Program-made: the position numbers and the translations under genes
Notes under the pieces: model-generated
Database searches by the model: none
What the model saw: only the letters and a program-made list of their open reading frames with translations
Told to the model about the DNA's origin: nothing
Assembly: GCA_036759125.1 (NCBI GenBank)
Contig: DAIOVG010000152.1
Location: forward strand, 1 to 6,664
Direction of reading: 5' to 3'
Length of the DNA stretch: 6,664 nucleotides
Source: CAXXOK01 sp036759125
GTDB taxonomy: Bacteria; Bacillota; Clostridia; Christensenellales; Aristaeellaceae
Part shown: positions 6,160-6,664 of the stretch, in pieces
How the letters are laid out: each line of letters begins with the position of its first letter
How positions within the stretch are numbered: position 1 is the stretch's first letter

Positions 6160-6579
6160 ATGGACGCACAGGCAATCAAGATCATGAACGAGCGCTTCGG
6201 GCGCGACCGGGAAATTTCGCTGGCGACGCTGGACGGAGACAAACCCGCCGTGCGCATTGTGGACGCAGTGTATCAGGACGGTAGCTTTTATGCAATCACC
6301 TACGCCTTGTCGGCGAAGATGAAGCAAATCGGGAGCAACCCAGTGGTCGCCGTCTGCGGCGAATGGTTTACGGGCCGGGGGATTGGCGAAAACCTGGGCT
6401 GGCTTTGTAAGGAGGGCAACCAGGAGCTGCACGCGATGCTCAAAACGGCCTTTTCAGCCTGGTACGGCGGCGGACATGTGGATGAAGCCGATCATAATAC
6501 GGTGATTTTGCGGATCCGGCTGACCGAATGCGTGCTGATGAGCAACGGCAACAGATACGAGTTGGATTTTTCCAAATAG
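6160..6579 (+). CDS. Pyridoxamine 5'-phosphate oxidase-like flavin-binding protein
   Basis: A 139-residue protein resembling the single-domain split-barrel family of pyridoxamine-phosphate-oxidase-like proteins, which usually bind FMN, F420 or heme as dimers. Typical elements appear in order: strand I19-SLATL-L24, G26-D-K-P-A-V-R32-I-V, D40-G-S-F-Y-A-I-T47, a basic S51-A-K53-M-K55 turn likely to contact flavin phosphate, N60-P-V-V-A-V, and G74-I-G-E-N-L-G80. It is much shorter than true PdxH and lacks the substrate-site tail I would expect, so pyridoxal phosphate synthesis should not be assumed. Related small proteins act as flavin reductases, detoxification proteins or have no known role. 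It ends the operon with the J-domain gene; I see no clear terminator after it. Confidence 0.85.
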   Translation: MDAQAIKIMNERFGRDREISLATLDGDKPAVRIVDAVYQDGSFYAITYALSAKMKQIGSNPVVAVCGEWFTGRGIGENLGWLCKEGNQELHAMLKTAFSAWYGGGHVDEADHNTVILRIRLTECVLMSNGNRYELDFSK

Positions 6580-6601
6580 CGCGCAACGGGTTCACGGTAG
6601 A

Positions 6602-6664
6602 TTATGTAGAGGCTGATTCATCAAGCACCACGATTCGCACCGGCCCCAGCAATCCGGCCATCAG
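6602..6664 (-). CDS. Possible 3' end of a convergent gene (partial, doubtful)
   Basis: Read on the minus strand, a frame is open from the window edge to TAA at 6604-6602 and encodes 20 residues, ...GPVRIVVLDESAST. It looks like a plausible C-terminus, and its stop is 22 bases from the flavoprotein stop, as expected for convergent genes. A plus-strand frame is also open across the same bases but has no start codon. The stretch is too short to decide. Confidence 0.22.
   Translation of the reverse strand: MMAGLLGPVRIVVLDESAST

Overview
The window is a dense, one-directional stretch of bacterial chromosome with every convincing gene on the + strand. Strong AGGAG-type ribosome binding sites, two genes starting with TTG, very short intergenic gaps and a secreted protein with several peptidoglycan-binding repeats all suggest a Gram-positive Firmicute. 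The GC-rich coding sequence and AT-rich promoters would fit a high-GC member of the Clostridia. This lineage is an inference from style; there is no rRNA or other marker gene. I see no tRNA, CRISPR array, insertion sequence or phage gene.

Region 1 (1-3807) looks like one operon whose promoter lies left of the window. It starts with the probable 3' end of an unknown gene that overlaps the next gene by 8 bases. Then come a zinc-ribbon cytoplasmic protein (62-754), a single-pass membrane protein with an extracytoplasmic domain (766-1512), a complete ABC exporter half-transporter (1535-3301) and a GNAT acetyltransferase (3304-3807). Gaps are 11, 22 and 2 bases. The zinc-ribbon and membrane proteins match no family I can name, so this is an uncharacterised set built around an exporter.

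Region 2 (3808-5660) is a single-gene unit. A 138-base AT-rich gap carries a good extended -10 promoter. It is followed by a secreted cell-wall protein with a signal peptide, four PG_binding_1 repeats joined by Ser/Thr/Pro linkers, and a C-terminal His/Cys-rich domain that may be a divergent relative of L,D-transpeptidases. A strong intrinsic terminator closes the unit.

Region 3 (5637-6579) starts with a promoter whose predicted -35 box lies inside that terminator. It drives a small protein with a C-terminal J domain (5713-6138) and a pyridoxamine-phosphate-oxidase-like flavoprotein (6160-6579), 21 bases apart. The last 85 bases hold no clear gene, though the end of a convergent minus-strand gene is possible.

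I found no demonstrably new system. The best leads are the C-terminal domain of the wall protein, the unknown zinc-ribbon/membrane/ABC set, and the compact terminator-promoter overlap.
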